NCBI GenBank assembly: GCA_045805505.1
Contig: JBJMLA010000032.1
Span: 62,001 to 126,000 of the forward strand
DNA from: BP-464 sp045805505
GTDB lineage: Bacteria; Actinomycetota; Thermoleophilia; Solirubrobacterales; Solirubrobacteraceae
DNA length: 64,000 nucleotides
Reading direction: 5' to 3'
Under the pieces are notes generated by a model that ran no database searches, was not told the DNA's origin, and saw nothing but the letters and a program-made list of their open reading frames with translations. Within the stretch, counting starts at the first letter, position 1. The number at the start of each line of letters is the position of its first letter. This document shows, piece by piece, positions 41,159-48,502 of the stretch. The translations under genes and the position numbers were made by a program.

Positions 41159-41752
41159 ATGTCACCCGATCCCTGTCCCACCTGCGGCGCGGCGATGGCC
41201 GCCGACCAGCGCTACTGCCTCGCCTGCGGGCGCCGCCGCGCCGAGGCGCGGCTCGACTACCTCGAGATCCTGCGCGCCTCACCGGCCGTCGCCGCCGGTC
41301 CGGCCACGGCCGTGGCCGCCGACGCCCGGCAGCGGGCGAACGTCACGCTGATCGCCAGCATCGGCTGCCTGCTCCTGGCCATGGGTGTCGGCGTGCTCAT
41401 CGGCACGGCGGGTGGCAACGACACGGCGGCGCTTCCCGCCGCCGCGCCGGCGCAGGTCATCAAGGTCCAGGGCGGGGGCACCGCGGCGACGGCCGACACC
41501 GCCGCCAAGCCGGCGGCGGACAAGAAGAAGCAGGCCAAGAAGAAGACCGGTGGCGATGACGAGAACACGGCCAAGACCGCGGCCGACTCCAAGGCCACCA
41601 ACCCTGCGCTGACCGAGCTCGACAGCACGTCGGGCGACGACTACACCAAGCAGTCCGACAAGCTGCCCAAGGTGGTCAGCACCGGCGGCAAGGCGCCGCC
41701 CAAGGACGACAAGGCACCCGCCGGCGGCGGCGACTTCGAGGAGATCGGATGA
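41159..41752 (+). CDS. Zinc-ribbon single-span membrane protein of the pst-1 operon
   Basis: About 197 residues. The zinc ribbon (Cys6, Cys9, Cys20, Cys23) and adjacent AADQRYCLACGRR..A.RLDY closely match the N-terminus of the phosphoesterase-like protein at 35214. A hydrophobic helix (about 60-80, VTLIASIGCLLLAMGVGVLI) is followed by a Lys/Ala/Asp-rich, low-complexity extracytoplasmic tail. GAGGTGA upstream supports ATG 41159; GTG 41150, overlapping the previous stop, is an alternative. The topology suggests a cytoplasmic ribbon and an external tail. Function unknown; it may link the Pst complex to a cytoplasmic partner. Confidence 0.75.
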   Translation: MSPDPCPTCGAAMAADQRYCLACGRRRAEARLDYLEILRASPAVAAGPATAVAADARQRANVTLIASIGCLLLAMGVGVLIGTAGGNDTAALPAAAPAQVIKVQGGGTAATADTAAKPAADKKKQAKKKTGGDDENTAKTAADSKATNPALTELDSTSGDDYTKQSDKLPKVVSTGGKAPPKDDKAPAGGGDFEEIG

Positions 41753-42135
41753 CCAGCATCGTCGAACGGATCCGTCAGCGGCGGCTCACGCCCCAGGACG
41801 TCCACGTGCGCGAGGAGCAGGCGGCGCGCAGCGAGCTGCGCGAGAAGCGCGCGGTGCTCGCCGAGCGGGTCGCCGGCCTGACCTGGGACCTCGGTGGCCT
41901 GACCTACGAGATGGCCATCCGCGACCACTTCCGCCTCGAGGTCCTCGTCCGGCGCGCGGCCGAGCTGCAGGAGGCCGACGCCGAGCTCGGCGAGGTCGAG
42001 CGCCTGCTGGCGATCGAGGAGACCGCGGTGACCGGCAGCTGCCGATCGTGCGGCGCCGAGCACAGCCGCGGGGCGACGTACTGCTGGAAGTGCGGGCAGC
42101 CCCTGCTGCTGCAGATCGACGCGCCGGCCGGCTAG
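41749..42135 (+). CDS. Coiled-coil protein with C-terminal zinc ribbon
   Basis: 128 residues. A helical, charged region (about 1-92) with heptad character (VRRAAELQEADAELGEVERLL) is followed by a zinc ribbon with Cys98, Cys101, Cys112 and Cys115, the same CxxC-x10-CxxC spacing as the proteins at 35214 and 41159. It is soluble. It overlaps the previous gene by ATGA and ends tail to tail with the DUF47 gene (four-base overlap). As last gene of the Pho-controlled pst-1 operon it may interact with the upstream zinc-ribbon membrane protein. Not recognised as a known family. Confidence 0.72.
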   Translation: MTSIVERIRQRRLTPQDVHVREEQAARSELREKRAVLAERVAGLTWDLGGLTYEMAIRDHFRLEVLVRRAAELQEADAELGEVERLLAIEETAVTGSCRSCGAEHSRGATYCWKCGQPLLLQIDAPAG

Positions 42136-42770
42136 CGGCGGCGGGAGCGGCGCCGGAGGGTGATGCCCTCCAGCACGTGGGCGACGCTCTCGCAGGCGTC
42201 GACGGCGCCCTCGAGGGACTCGAAGATGTCCTTCCACCGGATGACCACCATGGGGTCGATGCCGTTGGCGAACAGCGAGGCCACGGCGGCGCGGCTGATG
42301 CTGTCGCCCTGGTTCTCGAGGCGATGGATCTCGACGAGCTGCGCGGACAGGTCGGCGCCGGAACGCAGGGCGCGCAGGGCGTCGGCGATCTGCTCGCCGC
42401 AGCCGATGAGGACCTCGGCCATCGCCACCGACTGCTCCATCGGCGCCTCCACCTGGTAGGTGCCCAGCGCCGTGGCCGCCTCCTCGGCGAAGTCGACGAT
42501 GTCATCGAGCGTGGTGGCCAGCTGATAGCCCTCGGCCGGGTCGAAGGGGCAGCGCCGCGGGCTGCAGTCGTTGAGTCGGTGGATGATGTCGTGGGCGATG
42601 CGGTCGCCGTCCTGCTCGCAGAGCAGCATGTCGCGAGCGAGGTGGGCGCGCTCCGGATAGTCCTCGAGCAGGTCGCGCAGGAGCAGGCCCGTGCGCTGGA
42701 CGTTGCGGGCCGACTCCTCCAGCAGGTCGAAGAGGACCGGGTCGGTCCGGGTGCGCGCCAGCAGGGCCAT
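42132..42770 (-). CDS. DUF47/PhoU-related protein, second copy
   Basis: 212 residues and clearly paralogous to the DUF47 protein at 27820 (shared LLCEQDGDRIAHDIIHRLN, VEAPMEQ, EIHRLENQGDSISR and IDPMVVIRWKDIFESLE). It has a Cys/Pro-containing insertion (CSPRRCPFDP) where the other has a Thr/Pro loop, and a basic tail (RRRSRRR). It has no adjacent Pit gene. Instead it lies between the two pst operons, divergent from the PhoB-like DNA-binding protein, so it may regulate Pst or signalling. The PHO box at 42811-42854 lies in the shared upstream region but points the other way. Confidence 0.85.
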   Translation of the reverse strand: MALLARTRTDPVLFDLLEESARNVQRTGLLLRDLLEDYPERAHLARDMLLCEQDGDRIAHDIIHRLNDCSPRRCPFDPAEGYQLATTLDDIVDFAEEAATALGTYQVEAPMEQSVAMAEVLIGCGEQIADALRALRSGADLSAQLVEIHRLENQGDSISRAAVASLFANGIDPMVVIRWKDIFESLEGAVDACESVAHVLEGITLRRRSRRR

Positions 42771-42810
42771 CGCGCCGACGGTAATGCGGGCACGGCGTCG
42801 CGCCCGGACC

Positions 42811-42854
42811 GTTCACGGCTTTTTCACAACGGCTTCACAGCTGGGTAACCGGCG
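42811..42854 (+). promoter_or_regulatory. PHO box of the PhoB-like DNA-binding gene
   Basis: Four 11-bp units begin GTTCAC (42811), TTTCAC (42822), CTTCAC (42833) and GGTAAC (42844). The box ends 30 bases before ATG 42885. The final GGTAAC unit recurs at the same position in the pstS2 box. Confidence 0.75.
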
Positions 42855-42884
42855 CACCGCGCGCGGGGAGCAGCCTGCTCTGTT

Positions 42885-43247
42885 ATGGAGGCCGCGGTGC
42901 AGACCGATGACGTCATCCACGTGGGTGAACTCGAGATCCGGGCCCGCGATGGGCTCCTCGTCGCGGGCGGTCGCACGGTGACGCTGTCGGTTCGCGAGTT
43001 CGAGCTGCTGGTCGCCCTCGCCCGCCAGGCCGGCCGCATCGTCCGCCGCGAAGCGCTCTACGAGCTCGTGTGGGGCGGCGCCCTGCGATCGGGCGATCGC
43101 TCGATCGACGTCTACGTCCGCAAGCTGCGCGTGAAGCTCGAGAACGCCCTGCCCCAGTGGCGGTTCATCCACACCCACGTCGGCTTCGGCTACCGCCTCG
43201 AGCCGGAGCTTTCACAGGCTTTTCACACGACGGACACGCCGCGGTAA
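42885..43247 (+). CDS. Stand-alone winged-helix DNA-binding protein (PhoB/OmpR effector domain without receiver)
   Basis: 120 residues consisting only of the PhoB/OmpR-type effector: VHVGELEIRARDG-like first strands, TLSVREFELLVALARQAGRIV, the recognition region LRSGDRSIDVYVRKLRVKLE, and the wing FIHTHVGFGYRLEPE. It has no receiver domain, so its activity is not set by phosphorylation. It is similar to the effector half of the regulator at 47681 and could compete for PHO boxes or act as a constitutive activator or damper of pst-2. It has its own PHO box, so feedback is likely. The pstS2 PHO box begins within its 3' end. Confidence 0.82.
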   Translation: MEAAVQTDDVIHVGELEIRARDGLLVAGGRTVTLSVREFELLVALARQAGRIVRREALYELVWGGALRSGDRSIDVYVRKLRVKLENALPQWRFIHTHVGFGYRLEPELSQAFHTTDTPR

Positions 43248-43253
43248 CAGGCT
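43210..43253 (+). promoter_or_regulatory. PHO box of pstSCAB-2
   Basis: Four units begin TTTCAC (43210), TTTCAC (43221), GGACAC (43232) and GGTAAC (43243). It overlaps the last codons and stop of the winged-helix gene and lies about 50 bases before pstS2. Confidence 0.7.
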
Positions 43254-43305
43254 TGCGTCTGTCCGCTGCGACGGTGCCTTCGTCATACGGATCAAGGAGA
43301 TGCAA

Positions 43306-44277
43306 GTGCATAAGAACAAGTTCCTCACGCTGCTTCTGACCGGCGCCCTGTCGCTCGGTGCGGTCGCCTGCGGGAGCGACGACAGCAGCGATTCAGGCTC
43401 GTCGTCGAGCGGCGGTTCGTCCTCGGGCGAGAAGCTCTCGGGCAAGATCGCCATCGACGGCTCTTCGACGGTCTTCCCCTTCGCCCAGGCGGCCGCGGAG
43501 CTCTTCCGCGAGCAGCAGCCCGACGTCAACGTCACGGTCGGCGAGTCCGGCACCGGCGGCGGCTTCGAGAAGTTCTGCGCCGGCGAGACCGACATCTCGA
43601 ACGCCTCGCGGCCGATCGACGAGGAAGAGGAAGTGCCGGTCTGCAAGAAGAACGGCGTCAAGTACGAGGACACGCAGGTGGCCAACGACGGCATCGCGAT
43701 CGTCACCAACCCGGCCATGGCGGTCGACTGCCTCACCGTCGACCAGCTCAAGACCCTGTGGTCTGACGACAAGGTCTCCGACTACGGCGACCTCGGCGTC
43801 GACGGCCTGAGCGGCAAGGTCAGCCTCTACGGCCCCGGCACCGACTCCGGCACGTTCGACTTCTTCACCGAGGAGGTCAACGGCGAGAAGGGCGTGACGC
43901 GCAAGGACTACCAGCCGTCCGAGGACGACAACGTGCTCGTCCAGGGCGTGGCCGGCGACCAGACGGGCCTGGGCTACTTCGGGTTCTCCTACTACGAGCA
44001 GAACCAGGACAAGCTCAACCTCGTCGGTGTCGACGGTGGCGACGGCTGCGTCAAGCCGTCCGTCGAGACCATCCAGGACGGCAGCTACAAGCCGCTCTCC
44101 CGGCCGCTGTTCATGTACCCCTCGGCGAAGGCCATCGCCCGGCCCGAGGTCAAGGCGTTCCTCGAGTTCGTCGTGGACAACTACGCCGACATCGCCGAGG
44201 CCGCCCAGATCGTCCCGATGACGGACGCTCAGGCCGCTGAGGCCAAGACGGCCGTCGACAAGCTCGCCGGGAGCTAG
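43306..44277 (+). CDS. pstS: Phosphate ABC transporter substrate-binding lipoprotein PstS (system 2)
   Basis: 323 residues. A lipoprotein signal with lipobox GAVAC (lipidated Cys near residue 22) precedes a Ser/Gly/Asp-rich linker and the PstS domain with DGSSTVFPFAQAAAE, GESGTGGGFEKFCAG, SNASRPIDEEE and YGPGTDSGTFDFFTEEV. GTG 43306 is preferred to ATG 43300 because AAGGAG (43294-43299) abuts the ATG but is ideally spaced from the GTG. This is the canonical Gram-positive-type PstS and differs from PstS1 in being lipidated and larger. Its stop overlaps the pstC2 start (TAGTG). Confidence 0.92.
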   Translation: MHKNKFLTLLLTGALSLGAVACGSDDSSDSGSSSSGGSSSGEKLSGKIAIDGSSTVFPFAQAAAELFREQQPDVNVTVGESGTGGGFEKFCAGETDISNASRPIDEEEEVPVCKKNGVKYEDTQVANDGIAIVTNPAMAVDCLTVDQLKTLWSDDKVSDYGDLGVDGLSGKVSLYGPGTDSGTFDFFTEEVNGEKGVTRKDYQPSEDDNVLVQGVAGDQTGLGYFGFSYYEQNQDKLNLVGVDGGDGCVKPSVETIQDGSYKPLSRPLFMYPSAKAIARPEVKAFLEFVVDNYADIAEAAQIVPMTDAQAAEAKTAVDKLAGS

Positions 44278-45221
44278 TGGCGACCGCGGCAACATCCGCC
44301 GGCACGGCGCCCGGGGCCTACGCCCTGGGCGCCAAGCCGCGCCGCCTTGGCGAGAAGGTCGTCAAGGGTGTGCTCGTCGCGGCGACCCTCGTGTCGGTCC
44401 TGACGACCTTCGGGATCGTCATCTCGCTGCTGACCGAGACGGTCCGGTTCTTCGAGGACGTGCCGCTCAAGGAGTTCTTCTTCGGCACCGAATGGGCGCC
44501 CCTGTTCGCCGATCCGTCCTTCGGCGTCCTGCCGCTGGTCACCGGCACGTTGCTCGTCACGGCGATCTCGCTCGTGGTGGCCATCCCGCTCGGCCTGGGC
44601 GCCGCCATCTACCTCAGCGAATACGCCACGCCGCGTGTCCGCTCGATCCTCAAGCCGGCGCTCGAGCTGCTGGCGGGCATTCCGACCATCGTCTTCGGCT
44701 ACTTCGCGCTGACGTGGTTCACGCCGATCATCCTCAACGACATCCTGGGCCTCAACGTCCCGGTGTTCAACGCGCTCAGCGCGGGCATCGTGATGGGCTT
44801 CATGGTCGTCCCGACGATCGCCTCGATCTCCGAGGACGCGATGTCGGCGGTGCCCGCCGCCCTGCGCGAGGGCGCCTACGGGCTCGGCGCCAACAAGCGC
44901 CAGGTCTCGACCAAGGTCGTGTTCCCGGCCGCGCTGTCGGGGATCGTCGCCGCGGTGGTGCTCGGCATCTCGCGGGCCATCGGCGAGACGATGATCGTGC
45001 TCGTCGCCGCGGGCCAGGTCCCCAACCTCACAGGCGACCCGCGGCAGTCGGTCGAGACGATGACGACGTTCATCGCCGCGAGCGCGAAGGGCGACCTGCC
45101 CACGGGCTCGACGGGCTACAAGACGATCTTCGCCGTCGGCATGACGCTCTTCGTGCTGACGCTGGTCATGAACGCGATCTCGATCCGCTTCGTGCGGCGC
45201 TTCCGGCAGGTCTACGACTGA
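44277..45221 (+). CDS. pstC: Phosphate ABC transporter permease PstC (system 2)
   Basis: 314 residues with six helices. The N-terminus is Ala/Gly-rich, followed by KGVLVAATLVSVLTTFGIVISLL. The permease core contains YATPRVRSILKPALELLAGI, PTIVFGYFALTWF, the EAA loop (LREGAYGLGANKRQVSTKVVFP) and SRAIGETMIVLVAAG. The start is GTG 44277, inside the pstS2 stop. It forms the membrane channel with PstA2. Confidence 0.92.
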   Translation: MATAATSAGTAPGAYALGAKPRRLGEKVVKGVLVAATLVSVLTTFGIVISLLTETVRFFEDVPLKEFFFGTEWAPLFADPSFGVLPLVTGTLLVTAISLVVAIPLGLGAAIYLSEYATPRVRSILKPALELLAGIPTIVFGYFALTWFTPIILNDILGLNVPVFNALSAGIVMGFMVVPTIASISEDAMSAVPAALREGAYGLGANKRQVSTKVVFPAALSGIVAAVVLGISRAIGETMIVLVAAGQVPNLTGDPRQSVETMTTFIAASAKGDLPTGSTGYKTIFAVGMTLFVLTLVMNAISIRFVRRFRQVYD

Positions 45222-46072
45222 TGGCCGGCCATCGCGACCTGCGGGGCACGGCGTTCCGCGCGCTCCTGCTCGGCTCGCTCGGGCTCAGCGTGCTGGTGCT
45301 CGTCGTCCTCGTCGTCGACGTCGCCCAGGACGGGGCCGGCAAGCTCAGCCTCGACTTCTTGACCAACCCGCCGTCGCAGCTGGCGACGCGGGCGGGCATC
45401 GGCCCGGCGCTGGCCGGGACGCTGTGGCTCATGGCCGTCTGCGCGATCTTCATCGTGCCGATCGGCGTGGCGACCGCGATCTACCTCGAGGAGTACGCAG
45501 ATCGCTCGAAGTGGTGGAACCGCCTGATCGAGGTCAACATCCAGAACCTCGCGGCGGTCCCGTCGATCGTCTACGGCATCCTCGGGCTGGCCTTCATCGT
45601 CCGCGGCCCGCTGGCCCTCGGCCGCGTCGTGCTCGCCGGGGCGCTGACCCTCGGGCTGCTCGTGCTGCCCGTGGTGATCATCGCGTCGCGCGAGGCGATC
45701 CGCGCGGTGCCGTCGTCGATCCGCGAGGGCTCGCTGGCCCTCGGCGCGACGCAGTGGCAGACCATCTGGCGCCAGGTGCTTCCCGCCTCGGTGCCCGGCA
45801 TCGCCACCGGCGTGATCCTCGCGCTGTCGCGAGCGATCGGCGAGACCGCGCCGCTGATCGTCATCGGCGCGGCGACCTACATCGCCGTGAACCCGAGCGG
45901 GCTGAACTCCGCCTTCACCGCGATGCCGATTCAGATCTTCAACTGGATCTCCCAGCCGCAGACCGATTTCAAGCTCAAGGCCGCGGCGGGGATCCTCGTC
46001 CTGCTCGGCCTGCTGATGCTGATGAACAGCGTGGCCATCTGGCTGCGCTCCCGCTACGAGAGGAAGTGGTGA
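45221..46072 (+). CDS. pstA: Phosphate ABC transporter permease PstA (system 2)
   Basis: 283 residues with six helices. The core has ATAIYLEEYADRSKWWNRLIE, VNIQNLAAVPSIVYGILGLAF, the EAA loop (REGSLALGATQWQTIWRQVLP) and SRAIGETAPLIVIGAATYI. The ATG overlaps the pstC2 stop and its own stop overlaps pstB2. It is closer to textbook PstA than the system 1 copy. Confidence 0.92.
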   Translation: MAGHRDLRGTAFRALLLGSLGLSVLVLVVLVVDVAQDGAGKLSLDFLTNPPSQLATRAGIGPALAGTLWLMAVCAIFIVPIGVATAIYLEEYADRSKWWNRLIEVNIQNLAAVPSIVYGILGLAFIVRGPLALGRVVLAGALTLGLLVLPVVIIASREAIRAVPSSIREGSLALGATQWQTIWRQVLPASVPGIATGVILALSRAIGETAPLIVIGAATYIAVNPSGLNSAFTAMPIQIFNWISQPQTDFKLKAAAGILVLLGLLMLMNSVAIWLRSRYERKW

Positions 46073-46914
46073 TGCAGGTGACGACCGCCCCGCGAGTGCA
46101 GACGACCAAGGCGCCGGCTCGGCCCGTCGAGGAGCTTGAAGCGGTGTTCACGCTGCGCGACCTCGGCGTGGCCTACGGAGGCAACCCCGCGGTCGAGGAC
46201 ATCACGATCGACATCTACCGCAACGAGATCACGGCCTTCATCGGCCCGTCGGGCTGCGGCAAGTCGACGATCCTGCGCTGCCTGAACCGGATGAACGACC
46301 TGATCCCCGGGACGACCGTCACCGGCAACGTGCTCTACCACGGCCAGGACCTCTACCTCGGCAAGGTCGATCCCGTCCAGGTCCGTCAGCGGATCGGGAT
46401 GGTCTTCCAGAAGCCCAACCCGTTCCCCAAGTCGATCTACGACAACATCGCCTTCGGCCCGCGCGTGCTCGGGATGGACGGCGACATGGACGAGATCGTC
46501 GAGACCGCGCTGCGCCGCGCCGCACTCTGGGAGGATGTCAAGGACCGCCTGAAGACCAACGCCTTCGGCATGTCCGGCGGCCAGCAGCAGCGGCTGTGCA
46601 TCGCGCGCGCCCTGGCCGTCGACCCCGACGTGATCCTCATGGACGAGCCGTGCTCCGCGCTCGACCCGATCTCCACCGGGCGCATCGAGGACCTGATGCT
46701 CGAGCTCAAGGAGAACTACTCGATCGTCATCGTCACCCACAACATGCAGCAGGCCGCGCGCGTCTCGGACCGCACCGCCTTCTTCATCGTCGATCTGCAG
46801 GGCGAGGAGTCGCGGCGCATCGGCCACCTGGTCGAGTTCTCGCCGACCGAGACGATCTTCACCAACCCCGTGGACTCGCGCACCGAGGACTACGTCACCG
46901 GGAAGTTCGGCTGA
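46072..46914 (+). CDS. pstB: Phosphate ABC transporter ATPase PstB (system 2)
   Basis: 280 residues. Walker A is GPSGCGKST, the Q-loop is VFQKPNPFPKSIYDNIAFG, the signature is MSGGQQQRLCIARAL, Walker B is VILMDEPCSALDP and the H-loop is VTHNMQQAARV. The N-terminal extension is about 25 residues, half that of PstB1. It is coupled by overlap to pstA2 and phoU. It carries the complete nucleotide-binding set and powers phosphate import. Confidence 0.94.
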   Translation: MQVTTAPRVQTTKAPARPVEELEAVFTLRDLGVAYGGNPAVEDITIDIYRNEITAFIGPSGCGKSTILRCLNRMNDLIPGTTVTGNVLYHGQDLYLGKVDPVQVRQRIGMVFQKPNPFPKSIYDNIAFGPRVLGMDGDMDEIVETALRRAALWEDVKDRLKTNAFGMSGGQQQRLCIARALAVDPDVILMDEPCSALDPISTGRIEDLMLELKENYSIVIVTHNMQQAARVSDRTAFFIVDLQGEESRRIGHLVEFSPTETIFTNPVDSRTEDYVTGKFG

Positions 46915-47600
46915 TGCCCGAGGGCCGGCCGTCCTTCCAGCACGAGCTCGCCGCGCTCGAGGAGTCGGCGCTCGGCGGCCTCGACCTCGTGATCGGCCAG
47001 ATCGACCGGACGCTCGAGGCGCTCGAGCACCAGGACGTCGAGCTCGCATCGTTCGTCATCGCCGACGACGACCGCATCGACGGGCGCTACATGGAGGTCC
47101 ACCAGGGCATCCTGTCGCTGCTCGCGCTGCAGGCGCCCGTGGCCGGCGACCTGCGCGTGGTGGCCGCGCTGCTGCACGTCATCCGCCACGTCGAGCGCAT
47201 GGGCGATCAGTGCGTGACGATCTCGAAGCTGATCCCGCTCAGCGGCCATGAGCCGCCGGTGCGCCAGGAGGTCCTGGTGCGCCTGCTGCGGATGGGGGCG
47301 TGCGCGCGCGAGCAGGTCGCCCAGGCCAAGCGGGCGTTCGCGGAGCGCGACGTGGCGCTCGCCGAGGATCTAGTCCGCCAGGACCAGGAGATCAACCAGC
47401 TCAACCGCGAGATCTTCCAGCTGGCCATCGAGGTCGGCACCGACGTCGACACGCGCGAGTGGGCGATGCACATGACGCTCGTCGCGCGGGCGCTCGAGCG
47501 CGTCGGCGACAACGCGGTCGACATCGGCGAGCAGACGGCCTTCGTGGTCACCGGGCTGTTCCGGGAGTTCTCGGACTCCTCGCACCCCGTCGTGCGCTGA
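46914..47600 (+). CDS. phoU: Phosphate uptake regulator PhoU
   Basis: 228 residues, with two PhoU three-helix repeats: FQHELAALEESALGGLDLVIGQ and VAGDLRVVAALLHVIRHVERMGDQ in the first, RQDQEINQLNREIFQLAIE and ARALERVGDNAVDIGEQ in the second. The conserved E-R-[MV]-GD metal-site motifs occur in both. PhoU couples the transporter to PhoR/PhoB signalling and limits phosphate uptake. It completes pstSCAB-phoU and precedes the PhoB-like regulator gene. Confidence 0.93.
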   Translation: MPEGRPSFQHELAALEESALGGLDLVIGQIDRTLEALEHQDVELASFVIADDDRIDGRYMEVHQGILSLLALQAPVAGDLRVVAALLHVIRHVERMGDQCVTISKLIPLSGHEPPVRQEVLVRLLRMGACAREQVAQAKRAFAERDVALAEDLVRQDQEINQLNREIFQLAIEVGTDVDTREWAMHMTLVARALERVGDNAVDIGEQTAFVVTGLFREFSDSSHPVVR

Positions 47601-47618
47601 AAACCCCGCAAGGACCGT

Positions 47619-47651
47619 GTTATCAGGGTGTTACCGGCGGGTTCTGGTCGT
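47619..47651 (+). promoter_or_regulatory. PHO box of the PhoB-like regulator gene
   Basis: Three 11-bp units begin GTTATC (47619), GTTACC (47630) and GTTCTG (47641). TAGACT (47665-47670), ten bases before ATG 47681, fits a -10 for a leaderless transcript. Autoregulation of the phosphate regulator is implied. Confidence 0.65.
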
Positions 47652-47680
47652 CGGCGCCCTGCCCTAGACTCCTGCCCACC

Positions 47681-48502
47681 ATGACGGACAAGATGTCCTC
47701 TCCCGACAGCGGCTTTCGCGTCGCGGTCATCGACACCGATACGGGCTTCCTGCAGGTTCTCGGCAAGCGCATGGAGCGCCTGGGCTGGGAGCACCGCGTG
47801 CTCACCGGTCCGACGCCCACCGACTCGCTCGTCGCCATGCGCCTCGGCGCGATCGTCGTCGATCCCGTCCTGTTCGGCCAGCGCGCGTTCGAGGAGCTCG
47901 AGCGCCTGTGCAGCGAGCTTCCGGGCCTGGCGATCGTCGTGTGCACCGGCAGCTCCACGGTGGCCCAGCGCGTGCGCGGGCTGCGGCTCGGCGCCGACGA
48001 CTGGATCACCAAGCCGTGCCATCCCGAGGAGGTCATCGCCCGGGTCGAGGCCGTCGTGCGGCGCCGCCGCCGCGTCGAGGCCGTCGCCGCCGGCCCGGTG
48101 GTCGCGGGCGAGGTCGAGATCCGCGCGGATCAGTACCAGGCCTTCGTCGGCGATCGCTCGATCGACCTGACCCGGCGTGAGTTCGAGCTCATCGAGCTGC
48201 TCGCCGGCGCCGAGGGCCGTGTCCTCGAGCGCGAGGAGATCTACGAGCGGGTCTGGGGTTACGCGATGGCCCGCGGCGATCGCTCGGTCGACGTCTTCGT
48301 CCGCAAGCTGCGCCAGAAGCTCGAGGGCGCGTCGCCCGAGTGGCGCTACATCCACACGCACTTCGGCGTGGGGTACCGCTTCGCCGCCGAGCCGGTCGTG
48401 GAGCTCGAGGTCGTGGAAGCGCCCGATCCCGCTCCGGTGGCGCCGATCGCCGCCGTGCCCGAGCTGCCGTCGCTCGACGCTGAGCTCGCCGCCATCCGGT
48501 GA
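47681..48502 (+). CDS. PhoB/PhoP-like response regulator
   Basis: 273 residues. The receiver domain (about 12-125) has acidic residues Asp18/Asp20, phospho-acceptor Asp61 in IVVDPVLFG, a Thr in VVCTGSS and Lys111 in WITKPCHP. The winged-helix effector (about 143-240) has TRREFELIELLAGAEGRVLE, DRSVDVFVRKLRQKLE and YIHTHFGVGYRF. A Pro/Ala/Val-rich tail of about 35 residues follows. It is the probable master regulator binding the PHO boxes in this window. No cognate PhoR kinase is encoded here. Its own promoter has PHO-like repeats. Its stop overlaps a small membrane gene (GTGA). Confidence 0.88.
   Translation: MTDKMSSPDSGFRVAVIDTDTGFLQVLGKRMERLGWEHRVLTGPTPTDSLVAMRLGAIVVDPVLFGQRAFEELERLCSELPGLAIVVCTGSSTVAQRVRGLRLGADDWITKPCHPEEVIARVEAVVRRRRRVEAVAAGPVVAGEVEIRADQYQAFVGDRSIDLTRREFELIELLAGAEGRVLEREEIYERVWGYAMARGDRSVDVFVRKLRQKLEGASPEWRYIHTHFGVGYRFAAEPVVELEVVEAPDPAPVAPIAAVPELPSLDAELAAIR

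Noticed and set aside
43300..43302. ATG at 43300 as start of pstS2
   Set aside because: The Shine-Dalgarno AAGGAG ends at the base before this ATG, leaving no spacing. GTG 43306 is correctly spaced and gives a standard lipoprotein signal.
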